DNA of 53,437 nucleotides from a virus. The notes beneath the pieces were generated by a model. The model was not told where the DNA came from. It ran no database searches and worked only from the letters and a program-made list of their open reading frames with translations. Position numbers and translations under genes: made by a program. The DNA is taken from the IMG/VR virus record IMGVR_UViG_3300035698_021304, positions 1 to 53,437 of that record. The stretch is one strand, 5' to 3'. Positions 8,470 through 16,867 of the stretch are shown piece after piece; position 1 is the stretch's first letter; each line of letters begins with the position of its first letter.

Positions 8470-9284
8470 AATTGGGTATGGCTTTCAATGTCTTTAGTGG
8501 GTTAGATGTATTGAAACCTGCTTTACGCAATGCCCGTCCTTTTGCTCATACCATTGTTGTGGTCTATCAGTTAGTTTCTAATAGGGGACATGTTGCTCCT
8601 TCTTATGCTGAGAGGTTGTTAGAGGACTTAAAGAAGGAAGGTTTGATTGATATATTACAGTTGTATACTCCTAAGTTAGTAAGTAAGGCTCCAGAAGAAA
8701 TCCAGGAGAACAATAGGAGTAAGCGTGAAATTGGAAGACTCCTTTGTGTAGAACGGGGTTGTAATTTCTTTATGTGCAGGGATTGTGATGAGTTTTATGT
8801 ACCTTCTCAGTTTAAAGAAGCTTTGAATCACTCTGTGCAGTATGATATGACTCTTTGTAGGTTATTAGATTATGTTCATAGTCCGTTGTATATATCCCGG
8901 AAGGTTTCTCCTACTTATGTACCTTTTATACATAAAATCCAATTTGGGTATGGGGTAGAAATTTGGAAAGGTTTGTATAGGGGATTATTGGTGGACCCAG
9001 CGAGAGTAGTAACTGGTGCAAGTAGGGTGCATGTATTTCCTGTTAAGTTAGTGGTAATGCATCATATGGGACAGGTACGTTATGGACCAGATGAATTCTC
9101 TTTGAAGATTAAGAGTCATTCTTGCTGGGATCATTATAGTCAAGCAGGGTTTGTGGACCGTTGGGCAAGGTGCCGCTCGCAGGTACCCAATCCAAAGAGG
9201 TATAGAGGTTTGGAGAGAGATCAGTTTGGAGTCTTGGAATACTGGAAGCAAGAGTTTCCCCAGTACTTGAAGGTAAAGAAATGA
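8466..9284 (+). CDS. Glycosyltransferase with DxDEFY motif
   Basis: A 272-residue protein. The ATG at 8466 overlaps the previous TGA; a TTG/GTG extension upstream has no RBS. NFFMCRDCDEFYVP (about residues 97-110) is the DxDE-F/Y motif of GT2/GT92-like enzymes. The conserved DYVHSPLY and MHHMGQVRYG segments support a GT-A fold with an acceptor-binding C-terminal half. It overlaps the next gene by four bases. It may act on the same glycan as its neighbours; donor and linkage are unknown. Confidence 0.65.
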   Translation: MKLGMAFNVFSGLDVLKPALRNARPFAHTIVVVYQLVSNRGHVAPSYAERLLEDLKKEGLIDILQLYTPKLVSKAPEEIQENNRSKREIGRLLCVERGCNFFMCRDCDEFYVPSQFKEALNHSVQYDMTLCRLLDYVHSPLYISRKVSPTYVPFIHKIQFGYGVEIWKGLYRGLLVDPARVVTGASRVHVFPVKLVVMHHMGQVRYGPDEFSLKIKSHSCWDHYSQAGFVDRWARCRSQVPNPKRYRGLERDQFGVLEYWKQEFPQYLKVKK

Positions 9285-9988
9285 AGTACCCAAAGAAAAT
9301 AGTAGCTATGGCTACCTTAGCTAATCGTTCCAAGTGTGTGCAGGACACTGTAAAAAGGCTCTCTCCACAGGTGGACGTGATACATATTTGTTTTAATAAG
9401 TACACTGATTTTCCAGATTGGGTAAAACAGTTTCCTAATGTCCGTGCAGTGGTGGACCCGGAAAATAGTTGGAGGGACTTAGCTAAGTTCTTTTGGGTGG
9501 AGGAATATCCGGATGCTTATTACTTTACTGTGGATGATGATATTTGGTATCCTCCAAATTATGTGGAGAAGATGATACAAGAGTTAGAGAGCTTTAGTAG
9601 GAGAGCAGTGGTCACAGTGCATGGTATTACTTACCCTAAGAATTTGGTGGCTTATACTAAAGGTAGAGATACTAAGCACTTCTCATATGCTTTGAAGAAG
9701 TCTCAGGCGGTACAGGTGCCTGGGGCAGGGACTGCTATGTTCCATACTGGTACGTTAGAGGTAAGGCAGGCAGATTTTTCAGAGTTTGTATATGGGGGAG
9801 ATTTACTGTTGGCAGCAGTGGCTAGGAAGCAAGGGGTGCCTATTATTGCAATTGCCCGTAAGGCAAATTGGTTGAAAGGAAATATAAAGAGTAAGGGGTC
9901 TCCGGATATGTTTGGAAGGATTATGAGTAAACCTAGCTTACGGGAGAAACATGTTGATTTCATAAAAAAGAGGTTGCAAGATGCTTAA
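9281..9988 (+). CDS. GT2-like glycosyltransferase (DDD motif)
   Basis: A 235-residue protein with the strands KIVAMATLANRSKCV, DVIHICFNKY and then YYFTVDDDIWYPPNY (about residues 80-94), the classic DDD nucleotide-sugar site of GT2-type enzymes. PGAGTAMFHTG and FVYGGDLLLAAVARKQGVP fit the later acceptor and catalytic regions. The length is close to a single GT-A catalytic domain, with no membrane segment, so a soluble cytoplasmic enzyme is expected. It overlaps the next gene by 8 bases. Precise function unknown. Confidence 0.72.
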   Translation: MKYPKKIVAMATLANRSKCVQDTVKRLSPQVDVIHICFNKYTDFPDWVKQFPNVRAVVDPENSWRDLAKFFWVEEYPDAYYFTVDDDIWYPPNYVEKMIQELESFSRRAVVTVHGITYPKNLVAYTKGRDTKHFSYALKKSQAVQVPGAGTAMFHTGTLEVRQADFSEFVYGGDLLLAAVARKQGVPIIAIARKANWLKGNIKSKGSPDMFGRIMSKPSLREKHVDFIKKRLQDA

Positions 9989-10862
9989 GCATGTTTTGTA
10001 TGTCTTGGGAGGGAATAAGGGTTGGGCAATTCACCACCGGTCTAGGAACCTTGTTAAACAGTTTACTGGGCAGTTAGCAATTTCAGAACAGTTTAGTTTC
10101 GCTCCTCCTGCAAATCTTAGTCAATATGATGCGGTGCATATTCATACTTCTAGTATTGATGGGGGGTTTGTGGCTAGGGGAATACCTTGGGGTTTTGAAT
10201 TAGTGGGGTGGAAGAATTGGAAGGATATTTGTAAACGGGGTTTATGTAATAAAGCAACCTTTATTGTGGCAAAGAATTTGGACTTGTTTGATGCTGTACA
10301 GAAGGAGCGTAAGCAGGGAGTATATTGTATACCTAATGGGGTAGATTTGAAGTTATTTGATAGACCTGCTTATCGTATTGGTTGGGTAGGAAATGTAGGT
10401 TTGGTGTATGGTAAGTCTAATATGGTTTATAAGGGAGTGCACTTGATTAGGGAGGCCTGTACCCTCTTGAACAAGAAGTGGAAAGGGGTAGCACAGTTTG
10501 AAGTAGATATACTAGGGATTAAGTATCCAGCGGCTGTAAGGACCCAGGTAGAGGTTGCAAAGTTCTATCGTACTTTGGATGTTTTTGTATGTGCCAGCTT
10601 GGGAGAAGGTTCCAGTAATGTAGTATTGGAAGCTTTGGCGGTAGGGGTACCAGTGGTTACTACTCCAACTGGGAATCACCGTTTGTTAAGTACTTTAGAA
10701 CAGGTAGGGGTAGTGGAGAGGTCTGCTAGTAGGATAGCTGAGGAAATTGAGAAGGTATTGGAGTCCAAACTGGTTTGTAGAAGGAGGCTTATGCAGAGTT
10801 GGACTTGGGAGAAGCAAGCTAGGGCTTATGCAAAGGTATATAGAGAGGCAGGGATCTTATGA
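9981..10862 (+). CDS. GT4-type (GT-B fold) glycosyltransferase
   Basis: A 293-residue protein with the C-terminal signature of GT1/GT4 enzymes: GEGSSNVVLEALAVGVPVV at about residues 208-226, the nucleotide-sugar-binding E-x7-E region, followed by TPTGNHRLL. The linker YCIPNGVDLKLF (about residues 112-123) is also typical of GT4. The N-terminal Rossmann domain is short (family members are commonly 350-400 residues), so this is a compact version. It is the only clear GT4 here, among mostly GT-A enzymes. It overlaps both neighbours by 8 and 4 bases. Confidence 0.78.
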   Translation: MLKHVLYVLGGNKGWAIHHRSRNLVKQFTGQLAISEQFSFAPPANLSQYDAVHIHTSSIDGGFVARGIPWGFELVGWKNWKDICKRGLCNKATFIVAKNLDLFDAVQKERKQGVYCIPNGVDLKLFDRPAYRIGWVGNVGLVYGKSNMVYKGVHLIREACTLLNKKWKGVAQFEVDILGIKYPAAVRTQVEVAKFYRTLDVFVCASLGEGSSNVVLEALAVGVPVVTTPTGNHRLLSTLEQVGVVERSASRIAEEIEKVLESKLVCRRRLMQSWTWEKQARAYAKVYREAGIL

Positions 10863-11662
10863 CACAGTATACTTGCATCACTTATCATGTAGCGGATAAT
10901 AATGTGTTTGAGACTTGTTTGAGGTCATTGCGACAGGTGTCTGATTGTCAATTGATAGTGTTTACGGATAATGTACCTGAGGATCTGAGAGTGGAATGGG
11001 AGAGGCAGTATGGGGTAGAGTGGAAGGTGGTCCCCCCATCTGCCATGAAGGGGAAGAGGGCTGCCTTTAAGGTGAAGAGTTTGAATAGATTTGCATGTAA
11101 GCTGCCTGTGGGTAGTCAGGTATTGGCAGCGGATGTGGATTTATATTTCATGGAGGATCCTTTTACTGCCTTTGGAGTAGCAGACTTCCAGTTGGCAGTA
11201 ACCACTAGGGGGTACTCTTACCATACTCCTATAAATGCAGGGGTTTATTTTTATCGAGTAAATAAGTCTTTGAAGGAGTTTTTGAAATTCCATACTCAAC
11301 AGGTATTCCACCCTTCTTGGGAGACCTATGTAAGTATTCGGAAGACTTTGCAGCATGCACGTTTTGGATTAGATTGGACTGTGGGACAGGATTTTTTGTA
11401 CGCTGTCTGGCAGGAGAAGCAGTGGGTAGAGAAAACGTTTGGAGTGCGGGTAGTGGATGTGGGACCTGGATATAACTATTGCCCTGACACTGATGGTGGG
11501 AGGTGTGCACAAGGGTTAATAGAAGCAAGGAAAGCTTATGCTGCACAAGAGGTGAAGGTGTTACATTTGAAGTCTAAGTTAAAGGAATTAGTTTACTCTG
11601 GGTTGTTGAAGTATGCTGTTGTGCGGCATCCTAGAGGTGTAAGTAATTGGTTGACTCATTAG
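10859..11662 (+). CDS. GT8-like nucleotide-sugar transferase
   Basis: A 267-residue protein. AADVDLYFMEDP (about residues 77-88) is the DxD motif with the following acidic residue, and PINAGVYFYR (about residues 121-130) matches the N-A-G motif of GT8 and related capsular polysaccharide transferases, which hold the donor sugar. LDWTVGQDFLYAVW fits the later conserved D-Q motif of this clan. The start overlaps the preceding stop as ATGA. It probably extends the island glycan; donor not determinable. Confidence 0.7.
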   Translation: MTQYTCITYHVADNNVFETCLRSLRQVSDCQLIVFTDNVPEDLRVEWERQYGVEWKVVPPSAMKGKRAAFKVKSLNRFACKLPVGSQVLAADVDLYFMEDPFTAFGVADFQLAVTTRGYSYHTPINAGVYFYRVNKSLKEFLKFHTQQVFHPSWETYVSIRKTLQHARFGLDWTVGQDFLYAVWQEKQWVEKTFGVRVVDVGPGYNYCPDTDGGRCAQGLIEARKAYAAQEVKVLHLKSKLKELVYSGLLKYAVVRHPRGVSNWLTH

Positions 11663-11663
11663 T

Positions 11664-12983
11664 ATGTGTGGATTCATTTTAACAAATAAGAATGTAGTAG
11701 ATGAAAAGGTAGTGGGTCATTATGTTCACCATCGCGGGCCAGATGCCTGTGCTATTATACAGAGGGAAGGGTGGACTTGTATTCATTATCTTTTGCATAT
11801 TACTGGAGAGAAAGTCCCTCAACCTTTGGAGGACTCTGCACAGACTTTGTGGGGGGTGTTCAATGGAGAGATATATGATTATAAGCAGTTTGGAGATTTT
11901 CGAAGTGATGGGGAGTACCTATTGCAGGGGTATGATGATGGGGGGACTTCATTTCTTGAGGAGGTAGATGGAGAATTTGCAAGTGTTTTCATAGATTGGG
12001 AGATGAGACAGTTGGTGGTGAGTGCAGATGTTTTTGCTACCAAACCCTTATGGTATGCTAGAGAGGGTAAGGATTTGGGGGTAGCTTCTTATGCTAGTGC
12101 TCTAGCTCGTTTAGGATTTCGTTCTCCTCAGAAGGTACCTGCTAATACAGGGTATGTGTTTGAGTTGGATAGTGGGGAGAAGGTAGATCAATTTACGTTA
12201 TCTAGCTTTGACCTGCGGCAACATAAGGGGCATTACTTAGATTGGATTGCAGCCTTTGAACGTGCTGTAAGTAGAAGGGTATTGGAGACTACTCGGGAGT
12301 TCTTTATAGGTATCAGTGGGGGATATGATAGTGGAGCAATTGCTTTAGCTTTGCTGCGTCAATCTATCCCTTTTAGGGCGTACAGTGTTCTAGGAGACGA
12401 GGACCAAAAGGTAGTGGCAGCTCGTAGAGAGTTGTTGTCTTCTTTTCAGTTGTTGAAGTTCACGGTAAAAGAGTACCAGGTTTTACAGAAAGAACTTCAA
12501 TTGAGATGTGAGAACTTTGCGGTGGACAAGTTTTCTATTTATGGAGATAAGGCTTCTTATGGTTTGTCTGCTATTTGTAAGTTGGGTAGGGCAGATGGGT
12601 GCACGGTTTATTTGTCTGGACAGGGAGCTGATGAGGTTTTAAGTGATTATGGAAAGTATGGAAAGGCATTTTATTCTCAGAGTCAACTTAAGGGAAGGTT
12701 CCCAAAGAATTTGAAAACTGTCTTTCCTTGGAGAAACTTCTTTGGAGGTTCTCAAGTTTGGTATCTCATGAAGGAGGAGTATGTAGCTGGGTCTTGGGGG
12801 ATAGAAGCAAGGTACCCATTTTTGGATAAGCAGGTAGTGCAAGAGTTCTTGTGGTTAACTCCAGAGTTAAAGAACCGGAAGTATAAAGCTCCTTTACATG
12901 CTTATTTTATGAAGTACAAATTTCCTTTTGCTGAGGATTGTAAGGTAGGGTTTAGGACTTCTTCTAATTTGGTGAAAGTATGA
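11664..12983 (+). CDS. Asparagine synthetase-like glutamine amidotransferase
   Basis: A 439-residue protein with both domains of AsnB-type enzymes. The N-terminal class II glutaminase has the catalytic Cys2 (MCGFI), HHRGPDA at residues about 27-33 and VFNGEIYDY near residue 68. The synthetase domain has the PP-loop SGGYDSG (about residues 217-223) and SGQGADE (about residue 317), which bind and activate ATP/acyl-AMP. Family members hydrolyse glutamine and transfer ammonia to a carboxylate. It is shorter than typical AsnB (500-600), and similar genes in polysaccharide clusters amidate uronic acids. In a glycosyltransferase island, carboxylate amidation of a sugar is a reasonable alternative to free Asn synthesis. 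Confidence 0.85.
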   Translation: MCGFILTNKNVVDEKVVGHYVHHRGPDACAIIQREGWTCIHYLLHITGEKVPQPLEDSAQTLWGVFNGEIYDYKQFGDFRSDGEYLLQGYDDGGTSFLEEVDGEFASVFIDWEMRQLVVSADVFATKPLWYAREGKDLGVASYASALARLGFRSPQKVPANTGYVFELDSGEKVDQFTLSSFDLRQHKGHYLDWIAAFERAVSRRVLETTREFFIGISGGYDSGAIALALLRQSIPFRAYSVLGDEDQKVVAARRELLSSFQLLKFTVKEYQVLQKELQLRCENFAVDKFSIYGDKASYGLSAICKLGRADGCTVYLSGQGADEVLSDYGKYGKAFYSQSQLKGRFPKNLKTVFPWRNFFGGSQVWYLMKEEYVAGSWGIEARYPFLDKQVVQEFLWLTPELKNRKYKAPLHAYFMKYKFPFAEDCKVGFRTSSNLVKV

Positions 12984-13735
12984 AGAAAGGTATTATTACA
13001 GTTTGTTTTGGACAGAGGCAAAAGCAGTTGGAAAGTCTGGTGCGAAATGTACGTAAGTTTACTGATCTTCCTATTTTGGTATACACGGATAAAGTTATGG
13101 GGGTAGAAGGTGTCCAAGAGAAAGTAGTAGATGCTTCTATGTGGAAGGGCCATTCTAGGTGGGGGGTAAGGCATGGAAATTATTGGCAGGTTTATGGAGC
13201 TTTGTATAGTAGTTTTGATGTAGTATGTGCCTTGGATGATGATATGCGGATTGTAAGTAAGGAGTGGGAACAAGGTTTTCGTTTGGCAGAGCGTTTTGGA
13301 GTTTGTTTACCTACTAACCCTAGGGTCTTTCAGGTGTATAATGCTAGGGGAGCAGATACTACTGATAGGGATAGGCAAGAGATCTCGCGCTGGCCGGGGT
13401 TAGTTCCTGCTTGTAACATGAGTCCTATGTTCACTTGTAGGCAACATAAGTTAGGAGAGAGGTTGCTTCTACAGTATATGGATGAGTTGTGGCAGCGTCC
13501 TTGTAGGGGGACTTTGGCTCTTTGGAAAGCTAGTTGGCGTTCTGGAGTAACTCCTTTGTACTTACCTTGTTATTGGTGTGTATGTGTAGATGATGTACAG
13601 TATGTAAAACAGCACGAGGTTACCTTACCTGGTGGGAAGAGGTTTAAGGTAGCTCCTATAATGTTACATTGGGGGCATGAATTAGTTCGGGAGGTGTTTG
13701 GGAAGGATCCTAAGTACAAGGAGTGGTTAATATGA
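12980..13735 (+). CDS. Putative GT-A fold glycosyltransferase (DDD motif)
   Basis: A 251-residue protein opening with KKGIITVCFGQRQ and carrying VVCALDDDMRIV (about residues 82-93), the nucleotide-sugar DDD motif. The region around ACNMSPMFTCRQ and the Cys-rich YLPCYWCVCVDDVQY segment are not part of any family I can name, so the assignment rests on the DDD motif, the strand pattern and the context. It overlaps both neighbours by four bases (ATGA), so it is probably co-translated with the amidotransferase and the methyltransferase. Confidence 0.6.
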   Translation: MKKGIITVCFGQRQKQLESLVRNVRKFTDLPILVYTDKVMGVEGVQEKVVDASMWKGHSRWGVRHGNYWQVYGALYSSFDVVCALDDDMRIVSKEWEQGFRLAERFGVCLPTNPRVFQVYNARGADTTDRDRQEISRWPGLVPACNMSPMFTCRQHKLGERLLLQYMDELWQRPCRGTLALWKASWRSGVTPLYLPCYWCVCVDDVQYVKQHEVTLPGGKRFKVAPIMLHWGHELVREVFGKDPKYKEWLI

Positions 13736-14343
13736 GAATAGTAGAGGGTAGGTTTTTTGACATCTTGAACGAGAATAGTTTGTTCATAGATGTGGGAGCT
13801 CATAAGGGAGTGGTCTCTCGAGCGGTGTTGAAGCGTTATAATTGCACTGTGGAGGCATATGAACCTTGTAAAAAGATCTTTCAAGAGTTTTTAGTTCCAA
13901 TTCAGCATCCTAAGTTTACTGCTTTTGATAAAGCGGTAGCAGGTACTAATACTCCTGTGGTGTTTCAGGAGTTAGCAGGACCTGTTCATGCGGAGGGAGA
14001 GGGAAATACTATTTTGGAATGTGTGGATAGGGAAGTACTTTCTTCTTATTATGTCCCTGCAGTTTCTATAAATGAGGTGTTGCACCCTCATAAGGTAGTG
14101 GATGTGTTGAAGCTTAATTGTGAGGGGGCGGAGATGGAAATCTTGAAGCACGTATTCCACAGGGAACTCTTGAAGTGTAAACAAATCTATCTTGGGTTCC
14201 ATTTGCATAGGGAGAAAGGCTTGGTAGGGGGAATTACAAAGGCTGCAGTGCAGGCTATAGTGGAGAAGCTTGGGAAGTTGGGTTACCGTTGGAGGATATT
14301 GCATCCGGGTCACCCAGATTATTTGTTTTATAGAGGAGTGTAG
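13732..14343 (+). CDS. FkbM-family methyltransferase
   Basis: A 203-residue protein; the ATG at 13732 overlaps the upstream TGA. LFIDVGAHKGVVS (about residues 18-30) is the SAM-binding glycine motif I. EAYEPCKKIF (about residue 45) provides the acidic ribose contact, and DVLKLNCEGAEMEIL (about residues 123-137) is the diagnostic FkbM block. FkbM enzymes O-methylate sugars and polyketides, so methylation of the phage glycan is the natural inference. The enzyme has near-full family length and lacks membrane segments. Confidence 0.8.
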   Translation: MRIVEGRFFDILNENSLFIDVGAHKGVVSRAVLKRYNCTVEAYEPCKKIFQEFLVPIQHPKFTAFDKAVAGTNTPVVFQELAGPVHAEGEGNTILECVDREVLSSYYVPAVSINEVLHPHKVVDVLKLNCEGAEMEILKHVFHRELLKCKQIYLGFHLHREKGLVGGITKAAVQAIVEKLGKLGYRWRILHPGHPDYLFYRGV

Positions 14344-14344
14344 T

Positions 14345-15670
14345 ATGAAAGCAGTATTAGTGTTCCCGGATCAGACGGACTTACATCTTTTGAGGCCCCA
14401 TGCAAAGCATGTTCCTGTACGGAGAAGGTTCAAGCCTTTGGTGGGTTTAGGGATGTTATATTTGTTGTCTAATACTCCCAATCATGATTTGGTGTTCATT
14501 GATAATGGAGCCGTGAAGTATTCGGAGAAGGTGTTGTTGGAGAAGATCCTAAATCACTCCCCTCAAGCAGTAGGTTTTGGTGGTACTATGTTAGAGTGGC
14601 CACAAGCTGCCAGGTTGGCTAAGCTTCTGAAAGGGAAGGGGATCAAGACTATCTATGGAGGTTCTAATGCTACTGCTAATCCGGGTAAACATATTCACTA
14701 TTTTGATTATGTAGTCCGTGGAGAAGGGGAGACGGTTTTTGGCCCTCTATTGGATTGTATTGAAAGTAAGAGGGTTCCGGTTGCTGTGCCAGGGGTGTGT
14801 TTTGTAGGTAAGGTAAAGGAGGTTATTAAGCCTACGGTATTAGGAACGGATTTAGGAAAGGTAAATTGGCCTGCCCGTCATAAGTTGTCCTTAAAACATT
14901 ATACTCGTACGGTAGGGTATGGTAAGAAAGGAGCGGTGGCTGATATCATTGTGTCTGGGAGAGGTTGTCCTTATAATTGTAGATTTTGTTCTGCTAGGTA
15001 CATTTGGGAGAGGACTTCGAATTTTCGACCTATGGAGGATATTATTGAAGAGATTAAGTACATGCAGAAGTATTTTGGGACGCAGGTTATTCACTTTCGA
15101 GAGGACCTTTTTGTGATTAATCGGAAGAGGGTAATGGAGTTTTGTGAGCATGCTAGTAAGTTAGGTATTAAGTGGTCTTGTCAAATTCGTATAGATTTGG
15201 TGGAGAAGGATTTTATACAACACTTAAAGCAGTGTGGTTGTGTAGGTTTAGGGATGGGTTTTGAGAGCGCAAATGATTCTACCTTAAAGTATATTGGAAA
15301 GGGTTTTGACCGGAAGCGTTTGGATCGTACGGTAGAAATTTTAGAGGATGTGGGAATACATTGGTCTGGTGGTTTTATGGTAGGAGTGTTGAATGAAGGA
15401 CAGGAAGAGATCTTGAATACCTTTCGACTCATCAAACAGTTTCGTAAGTATAAGTACTGTAAGATGAGTTTTGGGGCTATGCGCTTTATAGGTATGCCAG
15501 TCTCGGAGATGTATTTTGAAATGAAGAAGAAGAAGTTAGTTACCTTTGATTGGCACAAGGGAGAGTTGTTGATTCCACGTACTGTAAAGTTAACCGCTAA
15601 GGGAGTGGATGCAGCTATTGATAAGGGTATCCAGTTAATGGGTGGACCTGCTAATCCTTTTAAGTTTTGA
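14345..15670 (+). CDS. B12-binding-type radical SAM protein
   Basis: A 441-residue protein; the ATG at 14345 follows the previous stop by one base. Residues about 35-135 resemble a cobalamin-binding Rossmann domain (GLGMLYLLSN, VGFGGTMLEWPQAARLAKLL, YVVRGEGE), although I do not see the DxHxxG cobalamin-ligating motif. CPYNCRFC gives the [4Fe-4S]-binding cysteines C208, C212 and C215. Later blocks (FREDLFVINRKR, GLGMGFESAND, GGFMVGVLNEG) fit this class. Relatives methylate or rearrange unactivated carbons in antibiotics, lipids and sugars. Here it could C-methylate or modify a glycan; it lacks a SPASM domain and is unrelated to the maturase at 47768. Confidence 0.8.
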   Translation: MKAVLVFPDQTDLHLLRPHAKHVPVRRRFKPLVGLGMLYLLSNTPNHDLVFIDNGAVKYSEKVLLEKILNHSPQAVGFGGTMLEWPQAARLAKLLKGKGIKTIYGGSNATANPGKHIHYFDYVVRGEGETVFGPLLDCIESKRVPVAVPGVCFVGKVKEVIKPTVLGTDLGKVNWPARHKLSLKHYTRTVGYGKKGAVADIIVSGRGCPYNCRFCSARYIWERTSNFRPMEDIIEEIKYMQKYFGTQVIHFREDLFVINRKRVMEFCEHASKLGIKWSCQIRIDLVEKDFIQHLKQCGCVGLGMGFESANDSTLKYIGKGFDRKRLDRTVEILEDVGIHWSGGFMVGVLNEGQEEILNTFRLIKQFRKYKYCKMSFGAMRFIGMPVSEMYFEMKKKKLVTFDWHKGELLIPRTVKLTAKGVDAAIDKGIQLMGGPANPFKF

Positions 15671-15677
15671 GGTGAGT

Positions 15678-16316
15678 ATGAATAGAGGAAAGATTGAAAC
15701 TAAAGAAGTTTTTGTGAAGCGTAATCTACGGTGGTGGAGAGAGAATGAGGCCTCTGAAAGGGTGACCCGTCCTCCTTACTACCAAGCTTTCTGGGATCGT
15801 TGGAATTTGGATAAGGTTATCTCTCCTGGTATGGTGATAGGGGAGGTAGGTCCAGGTCCCTTTGGAGGTATGTTAGAGGTTTTGGGAGTCCCGGCTCAGA
15901 AGAAGGTTTTTATTGATTACGTCATGGAGGAGTTAAGGGGGTTACAATTTATACCCTGGCCCAAGGAAGCAGAATTTGTGAATAGTCCCTTTGAGAAGAT
16001 AGACTTGCCAGATAACTATTGTGACTTGTTGGTGAGTTATAATGCATTAGATCATGGTTGGGATGTTGGGAAGGGTTTGGTAGAATGTGCCAGGGTGTCT
16101 AAAGTTTGTGTCCTGAGCTTTGATTGTAGAGCAGATTCTGTGGAGGAGTTACAGAGAGTAGATTTGGATCACTTTACTAAGGTGAAGTATAGGACTATTA
16201 CTCGGTTGGTACAGAAGAGGTTTGGTACCCTTGGAGTAGTGAAACCGTTTAAGAAGAAGCGTGCTAATGGAAGGTATAAAACTCATTTGACTGCAGAGGT
16301 GAGGATTGGGAAATGA
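15678..16316 (+). CDS. Class I SAM-dependent methyltransferase
   Basis: A 212-residue protein; the ATG at 15678 follows GAGGTGAG and just clears the previous stop. IGEVGPGPFGG (about residues 55-65) is motif I of Rossmann methyltransferases, KVFIDYV is motif II, and FEKIDLPDNYCDLLVSYNALDH fits the motif III-IV region. The basic C terminus (PFKKKRANGRYKTH) may contact an anionic substrate. The context suggests methylation of a sugar nucleotide or glycan. It overlaps the next gene, another small methyltransferase, by ATGA. Confidence 0.72.
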   Translation: MNRGKIETKEVFVKRNLRWWRENEASERVTRPPYYQAFWDRWNLDKVISPGMVIGEVGPGPFGGMLEVLGVPAQKKVFIDYVMEELRGLQFIPWPKEAEFVNSPFEKIDLPDNYCDLLVSYNALDHGWDVGKGLVECARVSKVCVLSFDCRADSVEELQRVDLDHFTKVKYRTITRLVQKRFGTLGVVKPFKKKRANGRYKTHLTAEVRIGK

Positions 16317-16867
16317 CAAAAGATGTGAATCCTATGTTAGGGGTGTGTAAGTTCTCAGAAGTCATTTTTGAGGCTATTCGAGAATGGGGTGGTTATCCTG
16401 AGACTGTGTTGGAGTTAGGGTGTGCTACTGGAGAGAATTTGAAGTTGTTTAAGGAGTCTCTGGTTAGGGTGGGTATTGAGCCTTATGTGGAGACTTACAA
16501 GGTAGCTCAAGCTTTCTTAGGGGAGAATGCCATACTGGGGGACCATCGTGTATTAGAGCAGATGGAGACGAATCAGTTTGGAGTGGGTTTTACTTGTTCA
16601 GTCTTAGACCACATAGAAAATTATAGGGTAGCTTTGCAGTCTTTGTGTAGAGTATGTAGGTCTTTGGTGTTGTTTGAACCTATTCGGGAAGGTGCCCCCC
16701 GACAGGCTAAGCAGGGAGAGACTAAGTTATGGCAGGTTACTTGGTACCATGATTATGAGGTAGCTTTACAGGAGTTGGGGGTCCCTTATAAGATCTCCCC
16801 GTGCCCTTTATATCCCAATGATAGTGGACCGTACTATCATAAAATTTGTGTGGAGTGTGAAGAATGA
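16313..16867 (+). CDS. Small class I SAM-dependent methyltransferase
   Basis: A 184-residue protein with VLELGCATGENLKLF (about residues 32-46), the SAM-binding motif I, then VGIEPYVETYKVA (motif II acidic residue replaced by Glu-Pro) and FTCSVLDHIENYRVAL resembling the SVLEHI block of Methyltransf_11-type enzymes. It is compact but complete. It overlaps the preceding and following genes by four bases each. Being next to another methyltransferase and to FkbM, it is likely one of three methyl decorations on the same product, though this is inferred. Confidence 0.7.
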   Translation: MTKDVNPMLGVCKFSEVIFEAIREWGGYPETVLELGCATGENLKLFKESLVRVGIEPYVETYKVAQAFLGENAILGDHRVLEQMETNQFGVGFTCSVLDHIENYRVALQSLCRVCRSLVLFEPIREGAPRQAKQGETKLWQVTWYHDYEVALQELGVPYKISPCPLYPNDSGPYYHKICVECEE

